A DNA stretch of 64,000 nt, from positions 162,514 to 226,513 of the forward strand of contig JAMKCH010014235.1 in assembly GCA_023653785.1 (NCBI GenBank). The letters are read 5' to 3'. The position numbers and the translations under genes were made by a program. Below the pieces are notes generated by a model that was given only the letters and a program-made list of their open reading frames with translations, ran no database searches and had not been told where the DNA came from. Below, one piece after another: positions 1-12,300 of the stretch; the first letter of the stretch is position 1, and each line of letters starts with the position of its first letter. Source of the DNA: Ophioderma brevispina (lineage: Eukaryota > Echinodermata > Ophiuroidea > Amphilepidida > Ophiodermatidae).

Positions 1-3000
1 ATAAGATTTGGTCGATTACGCCCAAATTAATTGGTCGAGCTATGATATGCAGAATATTTTTTTTAAAAAAAAACTTCCATAGCGAGACCATTAATATTGG
101 AGCATAAATCGTCCCGACTTTCTCATTACCATGTTTTTAATCCGATATTTTCACACACTTGGACCCTCAAGACTTGATAATGTATAAAAACTGGATAGTA
201 GACTGTATATAATTAAGTGGTCGACAACATTTAGGGATGTTTCTTGTCAAATATCAAGTGAAACATTTACTGGGCTTTAATTTCACTGGGGTAATAGGTG
301 AGAAAATGAGAACTTTCTTCTGATAAACCAATCTCATTCGAATGTAGTAAATGGGGGACGAGGTCGTCCATTGGGTCACCCACCTTTTAATTTTGCACCT
401 ATATCGAAATAGGAAATAAAAAGATACGGGTGTATGAAGATTGTTTTGGTGTCAAGCTTGACGCTTTTGCTAATCCCTAAAAACTCCCCTTCCCTACCAT
501 CAATGTTTTTGAGTATGTTAGGCGCACTGTCAACACAATTTCAGGTTTCAACGTTGTTCCGGGGAAATAGGAAAAAGTGTGCCAACACTTTTGGTCAAGA
601 TTGTAGCCAAAATCACAGAATAGCAACTGCATATCTATTTTAAAATGTCCAGAAAAATGAATCTTGTTGTTTTAAAAAAATCAGCTTAAAGTTTCAGCTA
701 ACGTTTGCAACATAACGTTTACCTTAGGTTGTCTTTTTTAGCACAGGCTTCCAAACCTAACATTTTGTTTTGGGCCGATAAGTCATGATTCTGAATTGGT
801 TGTTGTATGGTATTGGGCCCCAAGGTTTTGTTTTGGTAAAATGTAACCTTCTTAGAATGTTAAAGCAAACATGGTTTAATACCATTTTCTACTTTATGCA
901 CGAGGCCCAATCGTTAGGCAATTTATCAAAATTTATGTAAATTAAAAAAAATGTTGGTTCCACCTGGTAAAATTATGCTATTTGAGAGTTTGGTAAAACT
1001 TGCCAAAAGAACCCATTTATATACACAAATCCACAAAAAAGGTTCCCATTGATACACTGTACCACATGTTCTAAAATGAGGGCAGTGTTTGTGAGATTTC
1101 TCATAGAGTCATTGTACTAACCTATCCGCTTCAGTACTGCAGGCTTTTCCATGGAGCCTTATTGAAAGTCCTGTATATCTCTTTTGGGGTACTTGTGCGG
1201 GTCATTTGTATACCTCCTAGTCCTACTTGGTCATATTAATTGGGACTGGAGCTAGGTGGAACCAACTACATAATGGAAACACAATCTCTTAAGGTGCAAA
1301 GCTTGAGTGAGCATTGTTCTCAGTAGTTGCTCAGAGCTGGATTGCACAAATCCAGACTAGCTGTACTTTAATGCCTATAGCTTTATGCACATCACCACCA
1401 ATGCAAAATAACTGACTCAGGATATAAGATACATAGTACTGCGTGGTATAGAATACTAACAAGCTTCCTACAAAGAAGGGGGTCTTTTAGGGTTTCGTCA
1501 GTAGAAAATAAGATCAAATGTGGTTCATAGGTAGATATATGCAAAATGGTTCGATGCGCCATTTTCAGTAAAATGCCATCCTTTTTGAATATTCAGATTG
1601 CTGCTACTGGTGGTCTAAAACTACAATGTCAGCCGTGTTCTTTCTAAACTCTTTATCATTGTCAATGTGGGACGTCCTTATTTTTTTGTCATCATTCATA
1701 AGCGGAGTAATGCTTAATGTGGATATTTAGTGGATATTTAGTGGCAGATCCATTTTGAAATCTAGGGTAGTAGGTATCTTTATTCAAATTGAACCTCAAT
1801 CAATGGCCAGATATATTGCAGCACCTACTGGCCTTATCAGATCAACAATACTGCAAATATCTTTTCACCCTTCAAAAGGTATGCTCATTTGGCTTAAAAT
1901 TCCAAATATAGTTCATTGGGCGGCCAGTTTGAAATACCGCCTCATCTTGAAATTCGTGATTACTGCTATCTGTTACGGCTGCAATATCATCATGTGCTTT
2001 CCGGACTCCTCAGCATTACTAATGTGGGGTTGTCCTCAATTAGCTTTTTTTATAATTTCTTAATCAGTTAGGCTTAATAGTTTGCTTTCATTGGCGGCCA
2101 GTTTGAAAATCTACGATGCAGCCATATTGATAGTAACGTCAAATACATCCGTTTATAATATTTGTGCATCATTTTTAAAACCTTATTGGACCTATTTGTC
2201 AAAACATGTTTGTAGTATGGCATATAGCTCTTGGAAAGGAATATTTAATAAGTGGGTAAAACTATATAGGGCGCTGTAGGTCATAGGGGGTGCTACAGTT
2301 TTGGCACTCACTCATAAATTTTCAGGGGCTCATATGTTATAAGGCATGGCCAAGTTTCACGCTTTTAGGAAAAAGTACACAATATTGTGCTAGGGACTGG
2401 GCTACTATCATCATCCTCTGTAATAACGTACCAAATATACAGTGTTTTGACTTGAATTTGGTTTTTGTCAGTATACGGTATTTTCCAATAACATTTCAGA
2501 AATGCTACCGAAGACTATATTTTTATATATAGTTCAAAATCTTCTCATATCAATAGCTACTCCTTTACAGAGTAGAAAACTTCGACCCAGACCTTTGCGC
2601 ATTCATCAACAAACAATAGGTTTTATAATCTGTCATGCGATGTTTTTTTACGGAATGCAGATTTTCGCACAATTACCCACAAAAATTGGGAGAGTTATTT
2701 CTTTGTGTTTTTTGATTGAATACGCCCTGTATATAAATGGAATTTAGGACAAGTTCATTGGTCCTATTCTTAAAGCTGTTAGTGATTCACGAGTACTTCC
2801 ATCAATCAATCATTTTATGCCATAGAAACATACAATCAAATACATTCAACATACACCTCTATACATAACGGAAAATTCCATATGGAGGATAAGTCCAAAA
2901 GGCAATAAGCCTGACAACAGCTTATCTTGAAATACAAAATGTTTCAAGACACAATACACATTGCAAATAAAAGCATACACAGATGACAGACAAGACATTT

Positions 3001-3071
3001 ATACTTATGAAAAGATCTCAAAAGACATTATAACAAAACTTATAAGTTACAACTTGAACATGTTTCTACAG
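1..3071. other. non-coding DNA upstream of the first recognised HYR exon
   Basis: I recognise no gene here. Short open frames between 1755 and 2747 have no family motifs. A degenerate tandem pattern is visible: a motif reading roughly GGCGGCCAGTTTGAAA recurs near 1745, 1919 and 2093, about 174 bp apart, with a looser 350-bp period. The stretch 2770-3060 (reverse strand) ends like the tail of a CR1/L2-type LINE (tail rich in ATAAA-like words), but no protein remnant supports that. Since the HYR exon at 3072 starts with a phase-1 acceptor, at least one upstream exon must exist. It was either missed here or lies to the left of the window. Confidence 0.5.
1600..2310. repeat. degenerate tandem repeat (~174 / ~350 bp period)
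   Basis: A GGCGGCCAGTTTGAAA-like core appears three times at even spacing (about 1745, 1919, 2093). Flanking words also recur about 350 bp apart: AATGTGGGACGTCC near 1664 and AATGTGGGGTTGTCC near 2020. Copies are strongly diverged. This is a visual alignment only. Confidence 0.4.
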
Positions 3072-3318
3072 ACAGAGAAGCTCCGTATTTTGTTCAAGAT
3101 ATGGACGACATAAATGGGGAGCCGCTATTCCTGGCAGGCCACTGCAAAAGTAACCTGGACAAATCCAGAGACTGGAGACAATGCTAGTCCATTTGTCAAT
3201 GTTTCATCAGACTACCAACCAGGATCATACTTCAATGTTGGTCAGACAACAGTTACTGTTACTGCCGAAGACCAGTATGGAAACAGTGCTAATCAATCAT
3301 TTGTTATTGTTGTTAATG
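3072..3318 (+). CDS. HYR exon 1 (frameshifted)
   Basis: The acceptor is TTTCTACAG just before 3072 and the donor is GTATGC after 3318. The exon is 247 bp, one base longer than the 246-bp norm. The extra base or scrambled stretch lies near 3112-3135, where the usual ITVNTSPGQ segment is replaced. The rest, from the ATAKVTW segment through the SFVIVVN end, is clean. It is either a small rearrangement or a sequence error. Confidence 0.75.
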
Positions 3319-6300
3319 GTATGCATACCGAAGACTGTAAAGTGTTTTATTATAATAATTTTAACCAGACGTATGCGCAACATCCACAAGTAGCGGGCTG
3401 AAAAGTTGAACTTATGTCCGCATTTCCAAAACTCACGCTTAAGATTTGCTTATCTGGTAATCATTAGAGCACATTAAAGGTCCTCGGCCCGAACGCTAAC
3501 AGCCTCGTCCCCAGTACCGCAGATTTTACTGGTAGTGGCCAAAATTTTAGGATCAGTTTCTGAAGAAAGCTATTTTTTCATTTTCCCTGTGAAATAAATG
3601 GTATTTGGTTTGGATGATACGACGGAAAAAATGCACAAATGACCAATATTAATTTTACATGGTATTCTGCGGGGCTTTACAAAATCACATTTTGACTTTC
3701 ACTTCAACACGTATTGAAATATCGACGTCAAACTTTACAGATGGGGTATTATATTGGGTGTCAAGATCATTCAACCAAAACTAAAGTTTTATATAATCAA
3801 ATCCGGTCATCCCCTTTATTATTCGTCACCATATATTGCTGACTCGTTTTCACTCTCTATTTATAAACGGACTACATTATTATCAGTGAAATGCACAAAG
3901 GTTGATACGTGATCCACCTCCTTTGAAAATTTATATTTTACCACAAAGACATGTGTAAAGTGACAGGAGATTTTTTGAAGATATAAATTTCTCCTACATT
4001 GCACTTGATCAGTTGTAGACCACCTACCTAGAACGTTTCGAAGGTTTATTGGACAAGCACGGAAGAGAACCGCAAACCTTGTTTTGAACTTGCCTGCTAT
4101 TCTAATCGTCCCTATAGGAAACCATGCTTTTAATCTTATTACATAAAGACGGCGTATTCGCTCTTTCACTTCAGGTGTGATCTAATACATTGGTAAGCAT
4201 TCCAAATATGCAAAAAACCGGGGATCGAGAAACATGAGGGCGCTTCTCTGTGGAAATCTCCTCATGTCTCTTTAATATTATGAAAATAGTGATCATGACA
4301 AAGAACACAAAAGACACCTATGGCTTATTAAGTTTGATATCCAATGATCATTAAACTAATGTAATAAATGACAAGCTTATTTCTTTACTATTCAAATGTG
4401 GGAAAGTGTTGTGTGAAACACAACATGCCTCGTATTTAGTCGGGATTTCAGCGATAGCCAAATCATACAATCATGGGGAAAGTGATGCAAACACTTTGTG
4501 TGTATCTCCACAAACATATCTTTCACGGAATCAGTGTCAAATGATTCCATGAATGAGGACTTGTTTTTTGTTGACACTTTACTTTTTGTTGAAATTTGGC
4601 TACTTTGAGAAATTCCCCTCTTGTCCGGTTATTTTGTTGGAATGTTACGCTATATGTTTATGTACTCGGTGGCGACACCAGAGCTCCCCTTCCAGAAAAA
4701 TCAAGGGCAACTTAACATGATTAGAGACGCTAAGAGGCGACCTTTCCATGCATCGAGGTGAACTTCCAAAAATGTGTCTTCCTTGGTTCGTTAAAATATT
4801 GTTTCGGCCATTTTGCGTATACAGATAAAGAAGCCCCATTCTTCTCCTTCAAGATAGAATACATCACAGTAAACACTCCCAAGGATTAGCCAGAGCAAAA
4901 CATTAACGTGGCTTATCCAGAGCCAGTTACAATGCCAGTCCTTTTGTCAATGTCTCTCAGACCACCAACCGGATCCTACCAACATTGGGCAAACGGTAGT
5001 GACTATTACTGCAAAAGACCAGTATGGGAACCATGCTAATCAGTCCTTTGTAAGTACTTCCTGGTTGTATATGGATATTCCCACCATGAATCACACAACA
5101 TGTAAATGAGGCATAAAAACATGAGATGTGACAGCCAATTGTTCTTTTTTAACAATGCTGGGCCCTGTATCTCCCATCAGTCCAGTTTAAATTTAAGGAA
5201 TTCGAAAAACAATAATTCAACACAATAGCAAATCTAAAATAAAGTATAAACATATGGATGCATCAAGACCTTGTAAGCCAATAATTATTCTAGAAATAAA
5301 CTGCACATCAGTCCGAAAAAAAAGGGATATCACAAACTAACTCAATGTTGGCACCGTTGTTACCATGAACGACCCTTCAAGTATTCACCTCTTACAAATG
5401 TTCAAGATTAGTCTTGGTTTAACCCTTAAGTTCATGATTCTACCAAAATTTGTCCAAATTCCGCTCCATATTTAAGATCACGTACAAGCGTGTTTTATTT
5501 GAATCCTGTGTATCATTTTAACTATACATGACAGATAGAGAAGCCCCACATTTTCTTCAAAGTGTCGATGATATAACAGCGAAGACTAGCCCGGGAAAGA
5601 GCACTACACGGGTAACCTGGCGCTATCCAGATGCCAGAGACAACGCTAGTCCCTCTGTTAATACTCCATCAGACTACCAACCAGGATCCGACTTCAGTGT
5701 TGGTCACAACAGTGACTATCCTGCAGAATACCAGTATGGGAACATGCCAAACAGCAGTTTGTTGTTACAGTCATGGTATGTAAAAAACATTTTAATGAGT
5801 AACACACGTCTTAATGAACCTCAGCGTATAAACATGTTTAATTTTGATTCAATGTATCCTTTTGGACTTGTTTTGGGGAACTACAGACAGATGATCTCCG
5901 TATTTCCTTCGGGATATGAGGGATATAACTGTAGACACTGACCCGGGACAGGCCACTGCACAGGTAACCTGGGCCTATCCAGAGGCTGGAGACAATGCTA
6001 GTCCTTTCGTCAATGTTTCATCAGACTACCAACCAGGATCCTACTTCGGTGTTGGTCAGACAACAGTGATTGTCACTGCAGAAGACAAACACGGAAACAG
6101 GGCGAACATGACATTTGTTATTACTGTTAAAGGTAGGTAAAAAAGATGAACTTGTAGTACCTAAACTCTGCAGTACCTAAATTTCAACTTTTAAGATAAC
6201 CTTTCCAAATTTTGTGAATACAGATAGAGAAGCTCCGTATTTTCTTCAAAGCGTGGATAACATTACAGTGAACACTAGCCCAGGAAAGGCAAATGCACAA

Positions 6301-9300
6301 GTAACTTGGACCAATCCAGAGGCTGGAGATAATGCTAGCCCTTTTGTCAATGTATCATCAGACTACCAACCGGGATCCTACTTCGTTTTTGGTCGTACAA
6401 ATCGTGACTGTCACATACTGCATAATACACTCATGAAACAGGGCCAAACATTTCATTTGTTTTACGTCATGGTATGTAGACGAAGCTGTACTTGTATAGC
6501 ATAGACCCTTATGGAAACCTTTCCAAAACATCCCATGTTTTTGTTAAACATTTCTGAATACAGATAGAGAAGCTCCGTATTTCCTTCAAAGTATGGAAAA
6601 CATTACAGTGTACACAAGCCCATGAAAGTTAAATGCCCAAGTAATTTTGGACCAATCCTGAGAACTGCACACGCTAGTCCTGTCAAATATTCATTCAGAC
6701 GACCAACTCGGGATCCTACTGTAGTGGTTTCATACACGAGTGACTTCACTGCAAAGACTCAGTAGGTGGAAACCGATGAAATCAGTTCTTTTGTTATACG
6801 TTCATGGGCAAGTCTGTCCAAACTCTACTGTGTAGTGTCATGTAGTATTACGCTGAAGTCATGAGATGTATCTTTTTCGAATAATTTAATTTGAGTAAAA
6901 TTAAATAGAGTCATCTAGAACTAAAATGTCCCACAAGTGTTAATTTCCATGTTAGAGTGATCGGATTTCCCGTTTTCATGCAGATAAACATTTATCACAG
7001 TATAACAGTGCCATAGATACTGTGTATAACAACAATTCCGGGTCCGTTATTTGTAACAAAGTTGTGATTTTCTCTATGAAGCTATTTCACACAATGATTA
7101 TAGTATGGACCACTTAATGTACATGCAAAAACACGATTTGTTTGAAAATCTGAGTGTGCCCTCATCGGGAAATCTCTGAGTCAGCCTTTTACATAAAGCT
7201 TATGGTGTTTTTAATCCCGTACCCTTGTGACATTTTATTGATGCGAGACAAGAAGCTCCATATTTTTCTGTGGAAGATATGAATGACATAACAGTAAACA
7301 CTAAACCATTACTGAAGACCAAGCAATCAGGTACACTGGAACGAACCCGAGCCCGAGACCACGTCCCGCCTCTTCAGTATCTCATCAACGACAAACAGGT
7401 CCTATTTCAACCTTGGTCAGACAAAGTGATTGTCACCGCAGAAGACCATATGGAACAGTGTTAATCAGTCCTTTTCTTATTACTTCAATGGTAAGAAACC
7501 AAAATTTGCCACATAGTATCACATATCTATATATGAAGCCTTACGTCAAAAGCCACATAGTTGGTTGGTTTGAACCTGTTATGCGTACAGACCGGTAAGC
7601 TCCGTTTTCTTTCTTTTCAAGACTGGTTTGATATACTGTAGACGCCAGCTCAGAAGAAAGCAATGCACAAGTAACAGATGGACCAACCCACGGCAAAAGT
7701 ACACTGCAATCTTTGGTCTCTGTCTCACATCCTACCACCAGGATCATATTTCAATGCTGGTCAAACAACGGGACTGTCACTTGCAGTAGACCAGTATGGG
7801 AACATAGCTTATCAGTCATTTCTTGTTACTACTGTCATTGGTATGTTATTTGACACTGTATCTTCTAGTAAGGTAGCTAATTCCAGTTTTCCGTTTTCTC
7901 AAGAAGGACGTCTATAATTTCGATATTTGGAATTTCAAAAAGAATTTTCGGTCTCAATAGAATCTGATCGACATAGATATTCAATTCCAACTTTGATACT
8001 TGTACTTCGGAAAATAACGAATGTGTATCTGTGCCATAGAAAACCGTGCTGTCAACACATACAATTTTTGTTTCTACATCAACGAATCCCTAGAATTTAA
8101 ATCTACATCACCGCAAATAGTGAGGTAGCGGTATTTTTGTTGTCAGATCTAGGAGCAATTTTTCACTAACCCAAGGCAGGGGTCCGCTCTGTATTTTTGT
8201 CAGGTGGATTTTGAAGCGATTAGGAACGTTGGGGATACCCTTCAGAGAACCCCTTCTTCCAGCATCATCGTTGTTGACCTGATACTCTAGCATATGCACG
8301 TTGATGACGTCATATTAGGTGTTGCGAGCATATAATCACAAATCCTTGTAAATTTCTCACCCTTGTCCTATTAGGTGTAAACTGCTAATCGCTTAGCATA
8401 GTTGCCCTTTTTATCCAGACCGTTGACGTTATCAGTGTCAAATAGTGGCTGGTCCTTTCCATGTTTATCTGAGCAGATTGGTGAAAGCAGAGGCTTTGAA
8501 GCATATACACAGCTATTCCAGGAAAAATGCCCCAATAATGTCTCCCGTTTTTAATTATAAAAGGATGACTTAAATTAGTAGTTTGTGCACGACAGGAACT
8601 CAAAGCACGGTGTTCTCTATAGGAGTCGAATATATATGACAGTCTCCCGGACGTATTTTTTCAACAATTAACTGGCAAATTTAGCAAATTGTGTATCCGT
8701 AAAAAAATTCCATTGTGCGTCCTTTTAAGTGTTCTTCAAAGGGTCACTCGAGACCGTTGGTTTTCTTCTCACATATCCATTCATTATATCCTTAAATCAT
8801 ACAAGGGACGCGATAAACAGGCCAACTTGGTCTGTAATGTTGGTTTTTGTCTCGGGGTAACCACATGTGTATTAGACTCACCTAGATGCCGTAACTGTCA
8901 GGACTAGTTTTTAAGTGGAGACAAACCTTTACCAAAAGGCAAAGTGATGAAGAGTGCACCCACCTTAATGTAGTGCGATCAATACTTCTAAGAATACATT
9001 CGTAACACAATGGTTTGTATCAACAATTTGAATACAGACAGAAAAGCGCCATATTTTCTTCAAGACATGGTTGATATAACTGTAGACGCCAGCTCAGAAG
9101 AAAGCAATGCACAAGTAACATGGACCAACCCCACGGCAAAAGACAATGCAAGTCCTTTTGTCTCTGTCTCATCAGACTACCAACCAGGATCATATTTCAA
9201 TGCTGGTCAAACAACTGTGACTGTCACTGCAGTAGACCAGTATGGGAACATAGCTTACCAGTCATTTCTTGTTACTGTCATTGGTATGTATTTGACACTG

Positions 9301-12300
9301 TCCTTCTAGTAGGTATCTAATTCCATTTTCGTTTTCTCAAGAAAGGACGTCTATAATTTCGATATTTGGAATTTCAAAAAGTAAATTTTCGGTCTCAATA
9401 GAATCTGATCGACATAGATATTCAATTCCAACTTTGATACTTGTACTTCAGGAAATAACGAATGTGTAATCTGGTGCCTAGAAAACCGTGCTGTCAACAC
9501 ATACAATTTTGTTCTACATCCCCAACGTCCCTAGATGTAAATCTGACAATCACCGCAAATAGTGAGGTAGCGGTATTTTTGTTGTCAGATCTAGGAGCAA
9601 TTTCCCACTAACCCAAGGCAGGGGTCCGCTCTGTGATTTTTGTCAGGTGGATTTTGAAGCGATTAAGGAACGTTGGGGATACACTTCAGAGAACCCATTC
9701 TCCATCATCATCGTTGTGATCCTGATACTCTATCATATGACGTTGATGACGTCATATTAGGTGTTGCGAGCATATAATCACAAATCCTTGAAAGTTCTCA
9801 CCCTTGTCCCTATTTAGAGTAGGGCTAATCTCTTAGCATATTTGCCCTTTTTATACAGACCGTTGACGTTATCAGTGTCAAATAAGTGGCTGGTCTTTCC
9901 ATATTTATCTGGAGCAGATTGGTTGAAAGCAGGCTTTGAAGCATAGACACGAGCATATTTCCAGGAAAAATGCACCCAATATTGTCTCCGTTTTTATATT
10001 ATAAAAGGATGACTTAGTATTTTGTGCACGACAGGAAACTCAAGCATGTTTCTCTATAGGGTCGAATATATATGACAGGTCTCAGGACGTATTTTTCAAC
10101 CAATTAAATGCAAATTTAGCAAAATTGTGTATCCTTAAAAAATTCCATTGTGTCCTTTTAAGTGTTCTTAAAGGGCACTCTTTGTTTCTCCAACATATAC
10201 ATTTAATTATATCCTTAAATCATACAAGGGACGCGATAAACAGGCCAACTTGGTCTGTAATGTTGGTTTTGTCTCGGGGGTAACATATGTGTATTAGACT
10301 CCCGAGATGCCGTAACTGTCGAGGACTAGCTTTTTATTGGAGACACCTTTAACAAAAGGCAAAGTGATGAAGAGTGCAGAACACTTTAATGTGAGTGCGA
10401 TCAGTACGTCTAAGAATTACATTCGTAACAACAATGGTTTGGTTCTAACAAATTTGAATACAGACAGAAAAGCGCCATATTTTCTTCAGAGTATGGCTAA
10501 CATAACAGTGGACACTAATCCCGGACAGAATACTGCACAAGTGAACTGGACCTATCCTGATGCCAGAGATGATGGTAGCCCATTTGTCAATGTTTCTTCA
10601 GACTACCAACCAGGATCCTACTTTAGTGTTGGTCAGACAACAGTGACTATCACTGCAGAAGACCAGTTTGGGAACAGTGCTAATCAGTCGTTTGTTATTA
10701 TTATTAATGGTAAGTCATATTATTGTTAATGGTAAGTCAGCAAAACCCTACATTCAGAAGCACGAAGTTGAAGCTTAACACTTTGAAAAGGTATTAGATC
10801 CTTTTAATTTTATTCTTCCTTCTTAATACCTTGTCAATACAGACAAAGAACCTCCATATTTTCTGCAAACCATGGATGACATAATAGTAGAAACCAGCCC
10901 GGGACAGGACATTGCAAAAGTAAATTGGACCTATCCAGATGTTAAAGACAATGCTAGCCCTTCTGTCAATATTTCATCAGACTACCAACCAGGACCTACT
11001 TCAGGTTGTCAGACAACAAGTGACTATTCACTGCAGAAGACCAGTATGGGAACAGGCTAATCAGTCTTTGTTTTTTACTGTCAATGGTAAGAGAAACGAA
11101 ATCTTAAAGGTAGTAACGCATAGCCTTTAAAATGAAGCTTTGACTTCACAAGCAAAAGCATTAGTTTGCTTGGTTGCAGTAATAGAAGTCCATACAGTGT
11201 AGCTCCATTACAGTAGTGGCGAAAAATGTAAACATTCAGAAAAAAGTTTATTATTTCTTTGGTCAATCTGGGATAAACTACTGTACTGTATGAAATCCTA
11301 ACCTCTTTGTCCCATATAATTTGGGTCCTCTAAACCATAGATCAGAGAGCAATCAATAGACCTTTTCAAAGGAAATCGGAATTGTGCGGAGCAAAATACC
11401 ATGTACGCGAGCGTCCATATATGTCGCTTGGCAGTGGACTCGCATTGCCGTAAGGCAAAAGACGCGTTAGTACGCGCCCCAAAAACAGTGTGTGTGATGA
11501 CCATTGGACCTAAAATATATATTCGAGCTCTATGGTGAGACCCATTAGGACGCTTCATCGGGAAGTCTCATCGTCGAAAACTTCGATTTGAAAAGGTTCT
11601 TCTCTACAAATGACGTGGTGTTTGTAAAGGGGCCACTTTCACCTGATTATGTTTAATCTTGTAGTAGCGAAGGTATTGAGCCATGGGATTAGATTTGTGA
11701 CATAACTTTTAAGAAGTTGTGAAAAGATTAAGATTTCAATGTTTTAATTCAGTAGTAGTAGTAGTATTGAACACCAATCGATCATTAGTAAGAGGAGTGC
11801 CACGTTTACTTTAAAAGTACTCGCTGTTCGAGCGATCCAAGGGTGTCTTGTTGTGTCATGTTGGTCAAAGCTTTAAAGGCCAAAGCGGACCAATGTGATT
11901 TGCGCTCCCATATTTGCTGCAGAAGACCTTATGTTCTACGTATTGGATTGGAATGAAATAAATGGCAAATCAAAAGTTGTTCTATGTTTTTGAAAGGTCA
12001 CACACTGGGGAATCCACTAGTAGATTGATATTTAAATGCATTTTAAAAACCAATTTAAAAATCAAAAATTTGAAAAATTAACACCACTTCTGTTGTCATC
12101 CAAAATGTAAAACTACATCAAGGTACACTTTGTGAAAAATAGTAGGATCTGGGAAAGAATCCATTATTTCTTTACCATACCCTAAATATAATGCAAGTCT
12201 TGCCCTCTACAAATTGCACGATTCATGACTTGTTGGTAAAATCGATCGATACCAGTACTGCGTCTTTAAGTTACACTCATACTAAGATTCATTTCATAAT

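Larger units (their letters stand above)
7591..10463 (+). repeat. tandem duplication, two ~1.43-kb units
   Basis: Unit 1 (about 7591-9037) and unit 2 (about 9038-10463) align along their whole length: a HYR exon, then TCTATAATTTCGATATTTGG, TCAATTCCAACTTTGATACTTG, GGAGCAATTT, CATATAATCACAAATCCTTG, a palindrome-containing MITE-like stretch, AAGGGACGCGATAAACAGGC, and GCAAAGTGATGAAGAGTGCA just before the next exon. The exon starts are 1447 and 1426 bp apart. Differences are dominated by one- and two-base indels. Confidence 0.85.

Noticed and set aside
3861..4169. 102-codon - strand open frame
   Set aside because: It coincides with a copy of the dispersed family P element, and other copies do not keep the frame.
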